The translations under genes were made by a program, and so were the position numbers. A DNA stretch of 64,000 nucleotides, taken from contig NZ_JONL01000001.1 of assembly GCF_000711735.1 (NCBI RefSeq), forward strand, positions 186,001-250,000. The letters are read 5' to 3'. Each line of letters begins with the position of its first letter. The stretch's first letter is position 1. The notes beneath the pieces were generated by a model. The model was not told the origin of the DNA, did not search any database, and was given only the letters and a program-made list of their open reading frames with translations. The DNA is from Maridesulfovibrio frigidus DSM 17176. GTDB taxonomy: Bacteria; Desulfobacterota; Desulfovibrionia; Desulfovibrionales; Desulfovibrionaceae. Of the stretch, positions 9,352 through 17,926 are shown piece by piece.

Positions 9352-12300
9352 TTAATGAATTTTGTATTTAGCTTCGCCGCCAGTCTTTTCAATCAGACCG
9401 TTAATTTCTTTTTTCAACTCTATCATTTTCATCTCACGCCCTACAGCCAGCTTTCTGAACCGATCCAGTTCACCAAACTTTGTCCGAAGTATATTTTCAA
9501 CTTTTTTAAGTTCGGTAATATCTACAGCCCACCCCAGCACACCATTTTCGCCTTCATAATCAAATCCGTAATAATTCAGTAGCATGTCGTAGATAGTTTT
9601 ATCCGGACCATAAATCTGGGCCTCGTAGTTCTCCAACTTACCGTCTCTTTTTAGTGAGTTGACCACATGATCACGGCTCGAAGAATCAACATATGCTCCT
9701 ACGGCAGTATCACCCTCTTTCAGTCCCGTAAGATTTGCCCAACTGCTGTTAGCGAATCGGAAAACGCCATCGACCGTAATGGCTATGCCAACCGGGCTGG
9801 TATTCATCATCCCCTGCAATCGATCACGCTCTGTTGAAAGAGCTGCTTCCATTTCTTTTCTATCTGTTATGTCGAAGAGCCATCCCAGAATACCTTCGTT
9901 CCCTTCATGGTTTATAGGAAGATACGAGATGAGCATATCACGAGCTTTTCGCTCTTTATTGTACATTTGTATTTCGTAATTAGAGACATGTCCGTCTCTT
10001 TGCATCATGGCAATGATATCGTCGCGATCTGCCGGATTAACATATAGGTTTGGAGATTCGTCTCCAACTTTTGCACCGTAATGTTCTTCAAATGCGGGGT
10101 TGGTGAAGTGGATTATTCCACCAGTTGAAAAAGCAACGGCAATAGGGCTTGTATCAAGGATACTTTGTAGCTGATCCTTGGAATCCTGCAGTTCTTTTTC
10201 AGCTTTTTTACGCTCTGTTGAATTTTGAAAAACTATGACAGCTCCTACAATATCTCCGTCGAGTATCGCCGGTGTAGAAGAATATTCTACAGGTATACTT
10301 GTTCCGTCTTTCCGCCATAAAACCTCATCTGAGACGGTATAGCTCCCCCCATCAGAAAAGCTCTTATTCATGGGGCAATCTTTGATATCATAAAAGGAGC
10401 CGTCGGAATGACTATGATGGATCATATCATGAATCTTTCGCCCTAAAATTTCGTCCTCAGAATATTCGAGCATAGCTAAGGCTGAAGCATTAACAAAACA
10501 CGCTTCTCCACTAGTGTTCACTTCTATAAGCCCTTCGCCCATAGACGAAAGAATTAAACGCGCATGCGCTTCTGCTTTTGCCAGCTCTGATGTACGCTCA
10601 GCTACTGTGTTTTCCAAATTGTCTTTTGCGCTTTCAAGTAATTTGTTTGTCCGCTGGCCAAGAACCAGCACAAGTAAAGTTGCGCCTATTGAAAGAAACA
10701 GAGTAAATCCGATGACAAGAATAAAAATATTGCGCACATAATTAAAGTTGGCCATAGCTTCATCTACATCGATTTCAGCAGCAAGACCCACATCCAAATT
10801 AGTATCCCATAGCCAAGCACCGTAAACAGGTACCCCTCTGTAATCTCTGTAACCATCCATATTTATTTCTATGGTAGGGGCGGACGAGGTTAATTTGCTG
10901 TCTTTGATCTCTGCCCTGCTTGCAATTGCGCGCTTAGCCATATGAGTCAGAGGAGCATTTTCGTTCTTCTTAGCTTTTCCCTTACGCTTCAGAAGGTTTT
11001 CTCCTGGATCTTTAAGCAGTAAATGCAATGCACTGGATTGCCCTTCTTCAATTAATCCTATCTGCCGCAACTCTTCTTCAAAGCGGCTATTGCTGAGAAG
11101 TACTCCGTTTTTATTGAAAGCATATGTTTCCTGCGAAGTACCTTCTCCTGCTATATGCAGAGAATTGGTAACCCCTTTTGTTGGGTCAACCCTCAATGTG
11201 AAAACAGCTATAATTTCCTCGTTTTCGTTTTCGATCGGTCCCATAAAAAACATTGTGGGCGGCTTTTTATTGACCTTGGCCACACCTGCTGTGCTTAAAT
11301 ATACATCTAAATTGATAGGAGGGACAAATAAGACTTCTCCATTAAATGCCCTTTTGATCAGGTCTGGGCGTTGTTCCGCAATAAGATTTTTAGTCCCAAT
11401 GTTACCGTCTCTCATTGATGCGAGACTGATGTAATCCGGGCCGATGATAAAGAAACCAATATTTGCGAATACTCCATCATCTGTTTTGAAGAAATTGCGA
11501 ACCTCTTTAAGGGCTGGAGAAGAGAGAAAAGCTTCACGTTTATGTGGTACTTTCAGTAAGTTCTCGGTTATTTGGGTTAGCTCTGTATTATGTCCGAGGT
11601 GTTTGGTCATGCTTTTTCTATCCCGAACCCAGTACTCAAGAGAGTAATCAGCAATTTTCAACCCACCACGGATGTTGTTCTCAACATTTTGGACAACTTT
11701 GTGGCGAATATTTTCTAACGCAACCCACCCCATAAAACTGACAATTGCGACAAAAAGAGTCAATCCAAGCAGAACGTAAGACCTAAATTTTTTAGAACCG
11801 AAGGCCTGTGAAACACGTTCAGTTTTGACACATTTTAACAGAACTAATGCTGACAGAGCCAAAAACAAGAAGAGACCCAACCCATAAATGAGAATATGCT
11901 TATACGAAAGAGGATCTACGGGGGGGGCGGTAATTTTCTCTGCAGCGTCAAGCTGCCATTGGTTGCGCAGGTGTTGTATTTGGTCTGGAGAAATGCTCGC
12001 CAGAGCCTTATCGATAATCGAAACAAGCTCCGGCCAATCGTTGCGAACGCCTATGGTATATCCTTCCTTCTCTCCTTCTCCGAAGAAAACATAATCAACC
12101 ATTTTCAAGTTATTAAAACCAGATTCGCCGGAGATGTAGTTTCCTACCCCAGAATTTAAAATAGTTGCATCAGCCTTTCCTTGAGCAACGGTCATTAAAG
12201 CTGATTTAGCTGTTTCTACCTCAACAATTGTGCAGTCGGGGTAAATATTTTTGATAATGGGAATATCCGAAGAACCTTTAGGAATAGCTATGGTTGCAGT

Positions 12301-13512
12301 CCTCAGATCATCTATTTTTTGGATCACATCATTGTCAAGGCGAGCGAAAAGTCCTGTTGTGGTACTATAGTATGGTTTAGTAAAAAGAAGGTATTTCATA
12401 CGCTCTGGTGATTTTTTAATTGTATGGAGAGCGTCCACTTTTTTATCTTTTACTTCCTGTAAGGCTCCAGCCCAGTCATCCCTACTTTCCCACTTAATAT
12501 CAAACCCGGCCAGCTTTGCCACCATTTCAAATAAATCAACACTAAAACCTGTTGCAGAACCATCTTTGTAAAAATCGAAGGGAGGGAAATTCTTATCACT
12601 AATAACCTGTATTACAGGGTGTTTTTTTAGCCATGCACCCTCTTCTACTGTCAGTTTTATATTTGGAGATGTAGCACGTTGTTTTTCGCTGGAAGTATCA
12701 TCAAGTTCGTTGCTCACCCATTTTTGTTGAATTTCAAGCATTTCCTGAGGAGTAACAGTAGCCATTGCTTTTTCAAATATAGATAGAAGGACAGGCCAAT
12801 CCTTGCGGACAGCTATACGCAAGTTAAGTTTTTCAGGGTCACCTATTTTGGCCTCGCTGGAAATACGCAACCCTGAAAGGAGGTTCTTAGAAATGAGGTA
12901 ACGTTGAACAGCTTCAGATCCAAGTGTCACATCGGCTTCACCATACGACACCGCTTTAAGGCATGATAATGTGTTAGAAAAAAGGACTCTTTCAATTTCC
13001 GGGTGTATTTTTTTTAACAGCTCTTCAAAAAAGAATCCTTTAGTAATGGCTACTTTTTTACCATGTAATTGTTCTAAAGAAGAATAGTTCTCACCAGTTC
13101 GGCAAACAATGACCTTAGGATTATGGAGATAGGGTGCTGAGAATAATAAAAACTTTTTGCGATCCGTTGTTTCAACTATATCTGAAAGAGCATCAATTTC
13201 TTTATTGGCTGCCATCGCCATAAACTCGGCCCAACTCGGACCACTTATATACTCAATATTAAAACCGATTTTACGAGCTAACAAGTCAATATAGTCAATA
13301 GATAAACCCTGCGCTTTTCCATGTTCATAAAAATTAAATGGAGCCCAGTTTTTATCATTATACATTCTAACAACAGGGTGTTCTTTAATCCATGCTCTCT
13401 CTTCTTGAGTCAGCTCTATGCTACCGACATCATCAGTCGCAGCCAGAAGTGAAGAGTTCATGGCAAAAAAACAGATCAGGATAAACAGAACGTTGGCTAT
13501 GACTTTTTTCAT
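9352..13512 (-). CDS. Multi-sensor membrane protein: two SBP_bac_3 domains, dCache-like domain and three PAS domains, no kinase
   Basis: This is a 1386-residue sensor. A signal peptide (about 1-24) is followed by two tandem extracytoplasmic amino-acid-binding-type domains of the BvgS kind (about 30-270 and 285-530; VVRMYNDKNWAPFNFYE and VIQVISDKNFPPFDFYK). Membrane helices at about 545-565 and 578-600 lead into a second extracytoplasmic, dCache-like region (to about 920). Another helix (about 925-948) leads to a coiled coil and three PAS domains (about 985-1345). The chain ends with a short helix (MIELKKEINGLIEKTGGEAKY) of the sort that usually links PAS domains to a kinase, but no kinase, cyclase or regulator domain follows. 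It is the first gene of the minus-strand cluster, 16 bases before the TorT-like gene. It probably signals through contact with the hybrid kinase encoded at 3244-8187. Confidence 0.9.
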   Translation of the reverse strand: MKKVIANVLFILICFFAMNSSLLAATDDVGSIELTQEERAWIKEHPVVRMYNDKNWAPFNFYEHGKAQGLSIDYIDLLARKIGFNIEYISGPSWAEFMAMAANKEIDALSDIVETTDRKKFLLFSAPYLHNPKVIVCRTGENYSSLEQLHGKKVAITKGFFFEELLKKIHPEIERVLFSNTLSCLKAVSYGEADVTLGSEAVQRYLISKNLLSGLRISSEAKIGDPEKLNLRIAVRKDWPVLLSIFEKAMATVTPQEMLEIQQKWVSNELDDTSSEKQRATSPNIKLTVEEGAWLKKHPVIQVISDKNFPPFDFYKDGSATGFSVDLFEMVAKLAGFDIKWESRDDWAGALQEVKDKKVDALHTIKKSPERMKYLLFTKPYYSTTTGLFARLDNDVIQKIDDLRTATIAIPKGSSDIPIIKNIYPDCTIVEVETAKSALMTVAQGKADATILNSGVGNYISGESGFNNLKMVDYVFFGEGEKEGYTIGVRNDWPELVSIIDKALASISPDQIQHLRNQWQLDAAEKITAPPVDPLSYKHILIYGLGLFLFLALSALVLLKCVKTERVSQAFGSKKFRSYVLLGLTLFVAIVSFMGWVALENIRHKVVQNVENNIRGGLKIADYSLEYWVRDRKSMTKHLGHNTELTQITENLLKVPHKREAFLSSPALKEVRNFFKTDDGVFANIGFFIIGPDYISLASMRDGNIGTKNLIAEQRPDLIKRAFNGEVLFVPPINLDVYLSTAGVAKVNKKPPTMFFMGPIENENEEIIAVFTLRVDPTKGVTNSLHIAGEGTSQETYAFNKNGVLLSNSRFEEELRQIGLIEEGQSSALHLLLKDPGENLLKRKGKAKKNENAPLTHMAKRAIASRAEIKDSKLTSSAPTIEINMDGYRDYRGVPVYGAWLWDTNLDVGLAAEIDVDEAMANFNYVRNIFILVIGFTLFLSIGATLLVLVLGQRTNKLLESAKDNLENTVAERTSELAKAEAHARLILSSMGEGLIEVNTSGEACFVNASALAMLEYSEDEILGRKIHDMIHHSHSDGSFYDIKDCPMNKSFSDGGSYTVSDEVLWRKDGTSIPVEYSSTPAILDGDIVGAVIVFQNSTERKKAEKELQDSKDQLQSILDTSPIAVAFSTGGIIHFTNPAFEEHYGAKVGDESPNLYVNPADRDDIIAMMQRDGHVSNYEIQMYNKERKARDMLISYLPINHEGNEGILGWLFDITDRKEMEAALSTERDRLQGMMNTSPVGIAITVDGVFRFANSSWANLTGLKEGDTAVGAYVDSSSRDHVVNSLKRDGKLENYEAQIYGPDKTIYDMLLNYYGFDYEGENGVLGWAVDITELKKVENILRTKFGELDRFRKLAVGREMKMIELKKEINGLIEKTGGEAKYKIH

Positions 13513-13986
13513 ACTGGGATTCCTATATAAGGCATATCATTATGTGTACTTGAAGATTCGGTAATTATTAAATGTACATAAAATAAAGAGTAAAGTCATT
13601 GATAAAACAGATTGTTTGTGTAGCTCATATGTGCATGATTAAAACCTGAAATATAATTATTTACCACAACAGACAAACTGATTCAAAATAATATTTCATG
13701 CCTTTGATTAGACTAAAATTAATGTACATTTTTTTTAAGATGATGCATAAATGATTAAATGTAAAAAGTTTAAATATTGATTTGATAATAATTTGGAAAG
13801 TAATACCTAGTCCATTCGGTAGATGTTTATACATCAGTACAAGATATTATGCTGGCACGCCGAGGAAGTTAGCTGAGAGCTAGCAACAGTTACACAAAAT
13901 AACGAGTTCGTGGGGATAATTACCATTGAGCATCTGCTTAAAAAATTGTTCAACTCGGATAGCCTGACGAAATATGGAGAATTGAT
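13513..13986. promoter_or_regulatory. Divergent promoter region of the sensory island
   Basis: This 474-base, very AT-rich gap separates the minus-strand sensory operon from the plus-strand HD-GYP gene and must hold both promoters. The perfect palindrome ATGTACAT occurs twice, at 13572-13579 and 13722-13729, each in an A/T-rich frame. They are 150 bases apart and suit a dimeric regulator, though eight-base palindromes also arise by chance in such DNA. No gene and no confident sigma-70 hexamer pair were identified. Confidence 0.45.
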
Positions 13987-15033
13987 ATGAGTGAAAAAAT
14001 GAGAGTATTAATTGTTGATGATGAGCCAAACAATATTACAGTATTGTCCGAGCTTCTAATGGATGAATATGAGCTTGCTATTGCCATGAATGGGCAGGAT
14101 GCAATTGATATAGCGCGAGAAGAGCCTAAGCCGGATTTAATCCTGCTCGATATAATGATGCCCGGCATGGATGGTTATGACGTTTGTAAGACTCTAAAAG
14201 CTGATAAGGACACTGCTTCTATCCCGGTAATTTTTGTTACTGCGATGGGAGAAATTGAAGATGAAACCAAAGGGTTCTCTGTAGGTGCAGTTGATTACAT
14301 CACCAAGCCCATATCACCTCCTGTTGTAAAAGCTAGAGTGGCTACTCATGTTGCTTTGGCCCATCAGCACCGAGCTTGCGAAATGCTTGTTGAAAAACAA
14401 GTTAAAAAAATACGTGAAAGCCAAAAAGATGCAGTTTATATGCTCGGTAGTGCAGGTCACTACAACGATGATGATACAGGCGCACATATATGGAGAATGG
14501 CAAGCTATTCCAAAGCCATCGCCAAAGCAGCTAACTGGTCTGTCGGGAAACAAAATATGCTGCTACTGGCTGCAGCAATGCATGACACCGGAAAAATTGG
14601 CATTCCAGATAGCATATTGAAAAAGCCCGGAAAGCTTGATGATAAAGAATGGATCAAGATGCGCAAACATTCAGAATATGGACATAAAATTTTATCGGTT
14701 GCCAAAAGTCCGCTTTTTGTAATGGCAAGTGAGATTGCGCTATATCACCATGAACGTTGGGAAGGCGGCGGTTACCCTAAAAACCTGCAGGGTGAGGATA
14801 TCCCGGAAGCAGCTAGGATCGTTGCTATAGCCGATGTTTTTGATGCCCTAACCATGCAACGGCCGTACAAAGATGCCTGGCCGATAGAAAGAGCAATGGA
14901 GTACATCGGAAACAGCAACGGACATTTTGAACCACGCTTGAGTGAAATTTTTGCATCAATTGAAGATGAAATCGTGTCCATAAAAGAGCATTGGGGTAAA
15001 AAAGAGAAAAACGTAACGATGATAGACTCTTAA
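13987..15033 (+). CDS. Response regulator with HD-GYP domain (probable cyclic di-GMP phosphodiesterase, RpfG-like)
   Basis: This 348-residue protein has an N-terminal receiver (about 5-125; VLIVDDEPNN, Asp in DLILLDIMMPGMDG, Lys in ITKPISPP) joined to an HD-GYP hydrolase. The metal and signature residues are visible: MHDTGKIGIPDSIL (the HD pair), HHERWEGGGYP (HH and GYP) and IVAIADVFDALT. The family hydrolyses cyclic di-GMP. The start ATG 13987 is preceded by GGAGAA at a normal distance. It is divergent from the sensory operon, and its receiver is much like that of the receiver-kinase at 2140-3231 (both contain NITVLSELLMDE), which makes it the likely output of that phosphorelay. All catalytic residues expected for an active enzyme seem present. 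Confidence 0.93.
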   Translation: MSEKMRVLIVDDEPNNITVLSELLMDEYELAIAMNGQDAIDIAREEPKPDLILLDIMMPGMDGYDVCKTLKADKDTASIPVIFVTAMGEIEDETKGFSVGAVDYITKPISPPVVKARVATHVALAHQHRACEMLVEKQVKKIRESQKDAVYMLGSAGHYNDDDTGAHIWRMASYSKAIAKAANWSVGKQNMLLLAAAMHDTGKIGIPDSILKKPGKLDDKEWIKMRKHSEYGHKILSVAKSPLFVMASEIALYHHERWEGGGYPKNLQGEDIPEAARIVAIADVFDALTMQRPYKDAWPIERAMEYIGNSNGHFEPRLSEIFASIEDEIVSIKEHWGKKEKNVTMIDS

Positions 15034-15050
15034 AATACTAGACTTTTTTA

Positions 15051-15245
15051 TTATTCTTTTCCAGACTTTACGGCTATAGACCAATATCTTATGGCACCGC
15101 CTTCGATGATCTTTGAGGCGACGTATTCCGTATTGTTGGCGTCGCGCTCGGCACGCAATTCCTGAATGGCCATCTTTTTGCTGCCAATATAGGAAGAAAG
15201 GCTCTTATAAAATCCTAGGTTCTGAAACCCCAGCAGACATCCCAC
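15051..15245 (-). pseudogene. Possible gene remnant: hydrophobic segment plus charged tail
   Basis: A frame ending at 15051 encodes a hydrophobic stretch (about LLACFFSLVGCLLGF) followed by a polar tail (IGSKKMAIQELRAERDANN and so on). The frame is open upstream to an in-frame TAG near 15295, but no ATG and no good ribosome site precede it; the start given is a GTG. The composition looks protein-like, so it could be the 3' end of a decayed membrane protein or a small protein with an odd start. I do not recognise it. The surrounding stretch 15246-15596 shows no other gene. Confidence 0.3.
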
Positions 15246-15596
15246 TAGCGAAAAGAAACACGCTAATAGTCCTTTCCTGGAAACTATTTTCTAGTACACG
15301 CGGGAGCGGTCTTAAAAGGAAGAGTCAACTTTTAATTCTTTAAATCGCTATCATCTATGGTGTTAGAAGCTTCAGGTAAATTATTTCACTCTTAACGGGC
15401 TTTATTTCTGTACTTTGCCCCCCTACGGATTTATGCTTTTTGACGTTAGGCATGCCTATTCTTCAACTTAGTTAAATTAGGTTTAAGCAAGTATCCCTCG
15501 GGCATAACAATATAGTAACGTTAGAAAGATGAGTTTAATCAATCTTTTTAACTTTTTTGTGATTTATAGGGAAGAATATGGAGAGAGAGTGAAGGG

Positions 15597-15633
15597 CAAA
15601 AAGAAAAGGGGCTTAGATTTTCATCTAAACCCC
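15597..15633 (-). terminator. Terminator of tRNA-Lys
   Basis: The hairpin at 15608-15633 (GGGGTTTAGAT and ATCTAAGCCCC around a GAAA loop on the minus strand) is followed by a T-rich run down to about 15597, just past the tRNA 3' end. Confidence 0.88.
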
Positions 15634-15642
15634 TGAATTCTC

Positions 15643-15718
15643 TGGTAGGCCACGAAGGACTTGAACCTTCAACCAACGGATTAAGAGTCCGCTGCTCTAC
15701 CAATTGAGCTAGTGACCC
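15643..15718 (-). tRNA. tRNA-Lys (anticodon CTT)
   Basis: Read on the minus strand, this is a 76-nt cloverleaf. The acceptor stem is GGGTCAC paired with GTGGCCT, then discriminator A and an encoded CCA at 15645-15643. The D-arm is TAGCTCAATTGGTAGAGC. The anticodon loop is CTCTTAA with anticodon CTT, and the T-arm contains GGTTCAAGTCC. A sigma-70-like promoter lies upstream and a terminator downstream, so it is a single-gene unit. Confidence 0.96.
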
Positions 15719-15733
15719 GCGTCGTGAGAAAGT

Positions 15734-15762
15734 GAATTAAGGTGGATCGCGTAAGTTGTCAA
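15734..15762 (-). promoter_or_regulatory. Sigma-70-type promoter of tRNA-Lys
   Basis: On the minus strand, TTGACA (15762-15757) is separated by 17 bases from TAATTC (15739-15734), about 16 bases before the tRNA 5' end. Confidence 0.7.
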
Positions 15763-15799
15763 CAACATTTTCATATTTTTGTTCAAAAAAGGCTAATTA

Positions 15800-17779
15800 A
15801 TGCGTTTAAAGACATATTTCGTTATATTTATCAGCATTTTCCTACTCTCCGCAGCTTGTCCAGATCAAGCTAGCAGTGCTCAAAAAGAAAATCCTAATCT
15901 CAGTACTAAATGGAAACTTTTCAAACTTAACCTTGAGGATCAGGCCCAGACTGGTTTGCATACTGAAGTTTTAGCGGCCCTAATTCTTGAAACCAAAAAC
16001 GACTGGTACACATACTCGCACAACCCGGGAAAAATGGGACAGCCGACAAAGCTGACTGTAAGTGCTTTACCGGGCAAGACTGCTCTTGAATCAATATACC
16101 TACCCGGAAAACTTAAAGATGACCCTTTTAATAAGGGTAGCAAGATAGAGGTGTACGCTACTCCTACGCCCATTCTAATTCCAATTCCTAACGTATCATC
16201 ATCTATTTCATTGAAGGCTAAACTGTCTCTGTTAATGTGCTCTAAAACATCCTGTCTGCCATTTAAAACGGACCTCAACTTTATTGGGATGGGAATTGTT
16301 CCCGCAAACCTCCCTGAAGCTAGCAAGCAAGCATGGTGGCCTCTATTCCTAAAAGCGAGCAAAGAGCAGAGCAAAGGCATTGCTAAGGTTAAATTTTCGC
16401 TTAAAAACATTTCAACAGAAGCAACTACAGTTGAAAGCTCTGAGGGCATCAAAGTAACTGAAAAGACTAAGATAGTTGCGACCCCTAAGGAATCTGTAAA
16501 AAGCTCAGAAACGCTGGCAGAAACGCCGCCTAAATCTAAATTTTCGTTTGAATCATTAAAGCCCATATCTTTCACTCCAGGACTTGAGGTTGGCGACCTT
16601 ACCACCGCGATACTTTTCGGAATTCTCGCAGGATTCCTGCTAAACTTCATGCCCTGCGTGCTTCCGGTAATAAGCCTAAAGCTATCAGCCCTACTAGCTG
16701 GATCACAGCACGTAGAAGAAGCTAAGCGTAAAAAAAGTTTTAGAGAGCATAATCTTTATTTCGCGCTCGGCATATTGCTGTATTTTGGAGTTTTGAGTGG
16801 AATATTAGGATTCACAGGGCTGGCATGGGGACAGATTTTCCAAAAACCATCTGTTGTTATTATCCTGACCGGCGTTGTTTTTGCGCTCAGCCTCAGTCTA
16901 TTCGGCCTATTCAATCTTCCAATAGTAGACTTGAAAATCAGCACGAAAAACACAGGCCCACGTAGACAGGCTTTATTCACCGGAATACTTGCCACACTGC
17001 TTGCTACGCCTTGTAGTGGCCCGTTTCTAGGCGGCGTACTTGGCTGGGCAATGATTCAGCCGCCCTACGTAATCGGTAGCGTTTTCATAAGCGTAGGAGC
17101 CGGTATGGCTCTTCCATATATAGCGATGGCAATATTTCCCGGACTTGTTAAAAAATTCCCTAAACCGGGAGCATGGACTGTCTGGGTTGAGCGCTCGGCT
17201 GGATTTTTTCTGGCAGGGACGTGTATTTACCTGATCAGCATACTTCCAGAGAATATGCTCATCGCAACCCTCATTTTCATGTGGTTTACCAGTGTAGGGG
17301 CTTGGATGTGGGGACTTTCTGCCGGAAGCGATACCAAGTCCGGCATGATCCTTTTACGGATCATCGCATTAGCCATTTGTATAACAGCAGGATTCTGGGC
17401 TTCCACTCCACCGGTGCGCACTGCGAACTGGATCAATTTCAAACAGGAAGATTTTGCAACTCGCATCGGGAAAGAGGCTATTCTTGTTGAATTCACAGCC
17501 GACTGGTGTCCTTCCTGCAAAATTCTTGAACAGACCGTACTCACTGCCGGAAATCTCAACCGCTGGCAGGAAAAATATGATCTCCGTCTAATAAAAGTTG
17601 ACCTAACGTCTCCTGATAAGACTGCGGATGAATTTCTCCGCGCATTAGGTAGCAGATCAATCCCACTTGCGGCTATTTTCAGTAAAGGGGAAAACAGCCA
17701 CTCACCAACGGTTATCCGTGACCTTTACACCACAGGTCAACTTGAAGAGGCTCTTCAGCAAACGCTGACCGTCAAATAG
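15800..17779 (+). CDS. dsbD: Thiol:disulfide interchange protein DsbD
   Basis: This 659-residue inner-membrane reductant carrier moves electrons from cytoplasmic thioredoxin to periplasmic thiols, for example for cytochrome c maturation. It has a signal peptide (about 1-26) and an N-terminal periplasmic domain with a Cys pair in MCSKTSC. About eight membrane helices follow, carrying the two conserved cysteines in NFMPCVLPVISLK and ATPCSGPFLG. The C-terminal thioredoxin-like domain has TADWCPSCK (CxxC). The three-domain order and length fit full DsbD. A Ser/Thr/Lys-rich linker joins the first domain to the membrane part. It stands alone between tRNA-Lys (opposite strand) and an alcohol dehydrogenase. 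A c-type-cytochrome-rich sulfate reducer would need such a protein. Confidence 0.93.
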   Translation: MRLKTYFVIFISIFLLSAACPDQASSAQKENPNLSTKWKLFKLNLEDQAQTGLHTEVLAALILETKNDWYTYSHNPGKMGQPTKLTVSALPGKTALESIYLPGKLKDDPFNKGSKIEVYATPTPILIPIPNVSSSISLKAKLSLLMCSKTSCLPFKTDLNFIGMGIVPANLPEASKQAWWPLFLKASKEQSKGIAKVKFSLKNISTEATTVESSEGIKVTEKTKIVATPKESVKSSETLAETPPKSKFSFESLKPISFTPGLEVGDLTTAILFGILAGFLLNFMPCVLPVISLKLSALLAGSQHVEEAKRKKSFREHNLYFALGILLYFGVLSGILGFTGLAWGQIFQKPSVVIILTGVVFALSLSLFGLFNLPIVDLKISTKNTGPRRQALFTGILATLLATPCSGPFLGGVLGWAMIQPPYVIGSVFISVGAGMALPYIAMAIFPGLVKKFPKPGAWTVWVERSAGFFLAGTCIYLISILPENMLIATLIFMWFTSVGAWMWGLSAGSDTKSGMILLRIIALAICITAGFWASTPPVRTANWINFKQEDFATRIGKEAILVEFTADWCPSCKILEQTVLTAGNLNRWQEKYDLRLIKVDLTSPDKTADEFLRALGSRSIPLAAIFSKGENSHSPTVIRDLYTTGQLEEALQQTLTVK

Positions 17780-17926
17780 CTCAGTTTTTTCAAATACAAA
17801 ACCTTTTGAAATCTGTTGTTTTATTATTGCGTTCTATCCCTTTACGCGGACGGCAGTGTCAGTTAAATAAACTGCCTGAACTAACTATTATATGTTTATA
17901 AAAAGACCAACTATATAAGGACCAAC

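Noticed and set aside
8238-9392. Longer start (9392) for the TorT-like protein
   Set aside because: It would overlap the end of the upstream gene, and the signal peptide begins right after ATG 9335.
13600-13640. A CTCATATGTGC stretch resembling a TorR box near the TorT-like operon promoter
   Set aside because: The match to CTGTTCATAT is short and partial, it is not repeated as TorR boxes are, and no TorR-type regulator is in the window.
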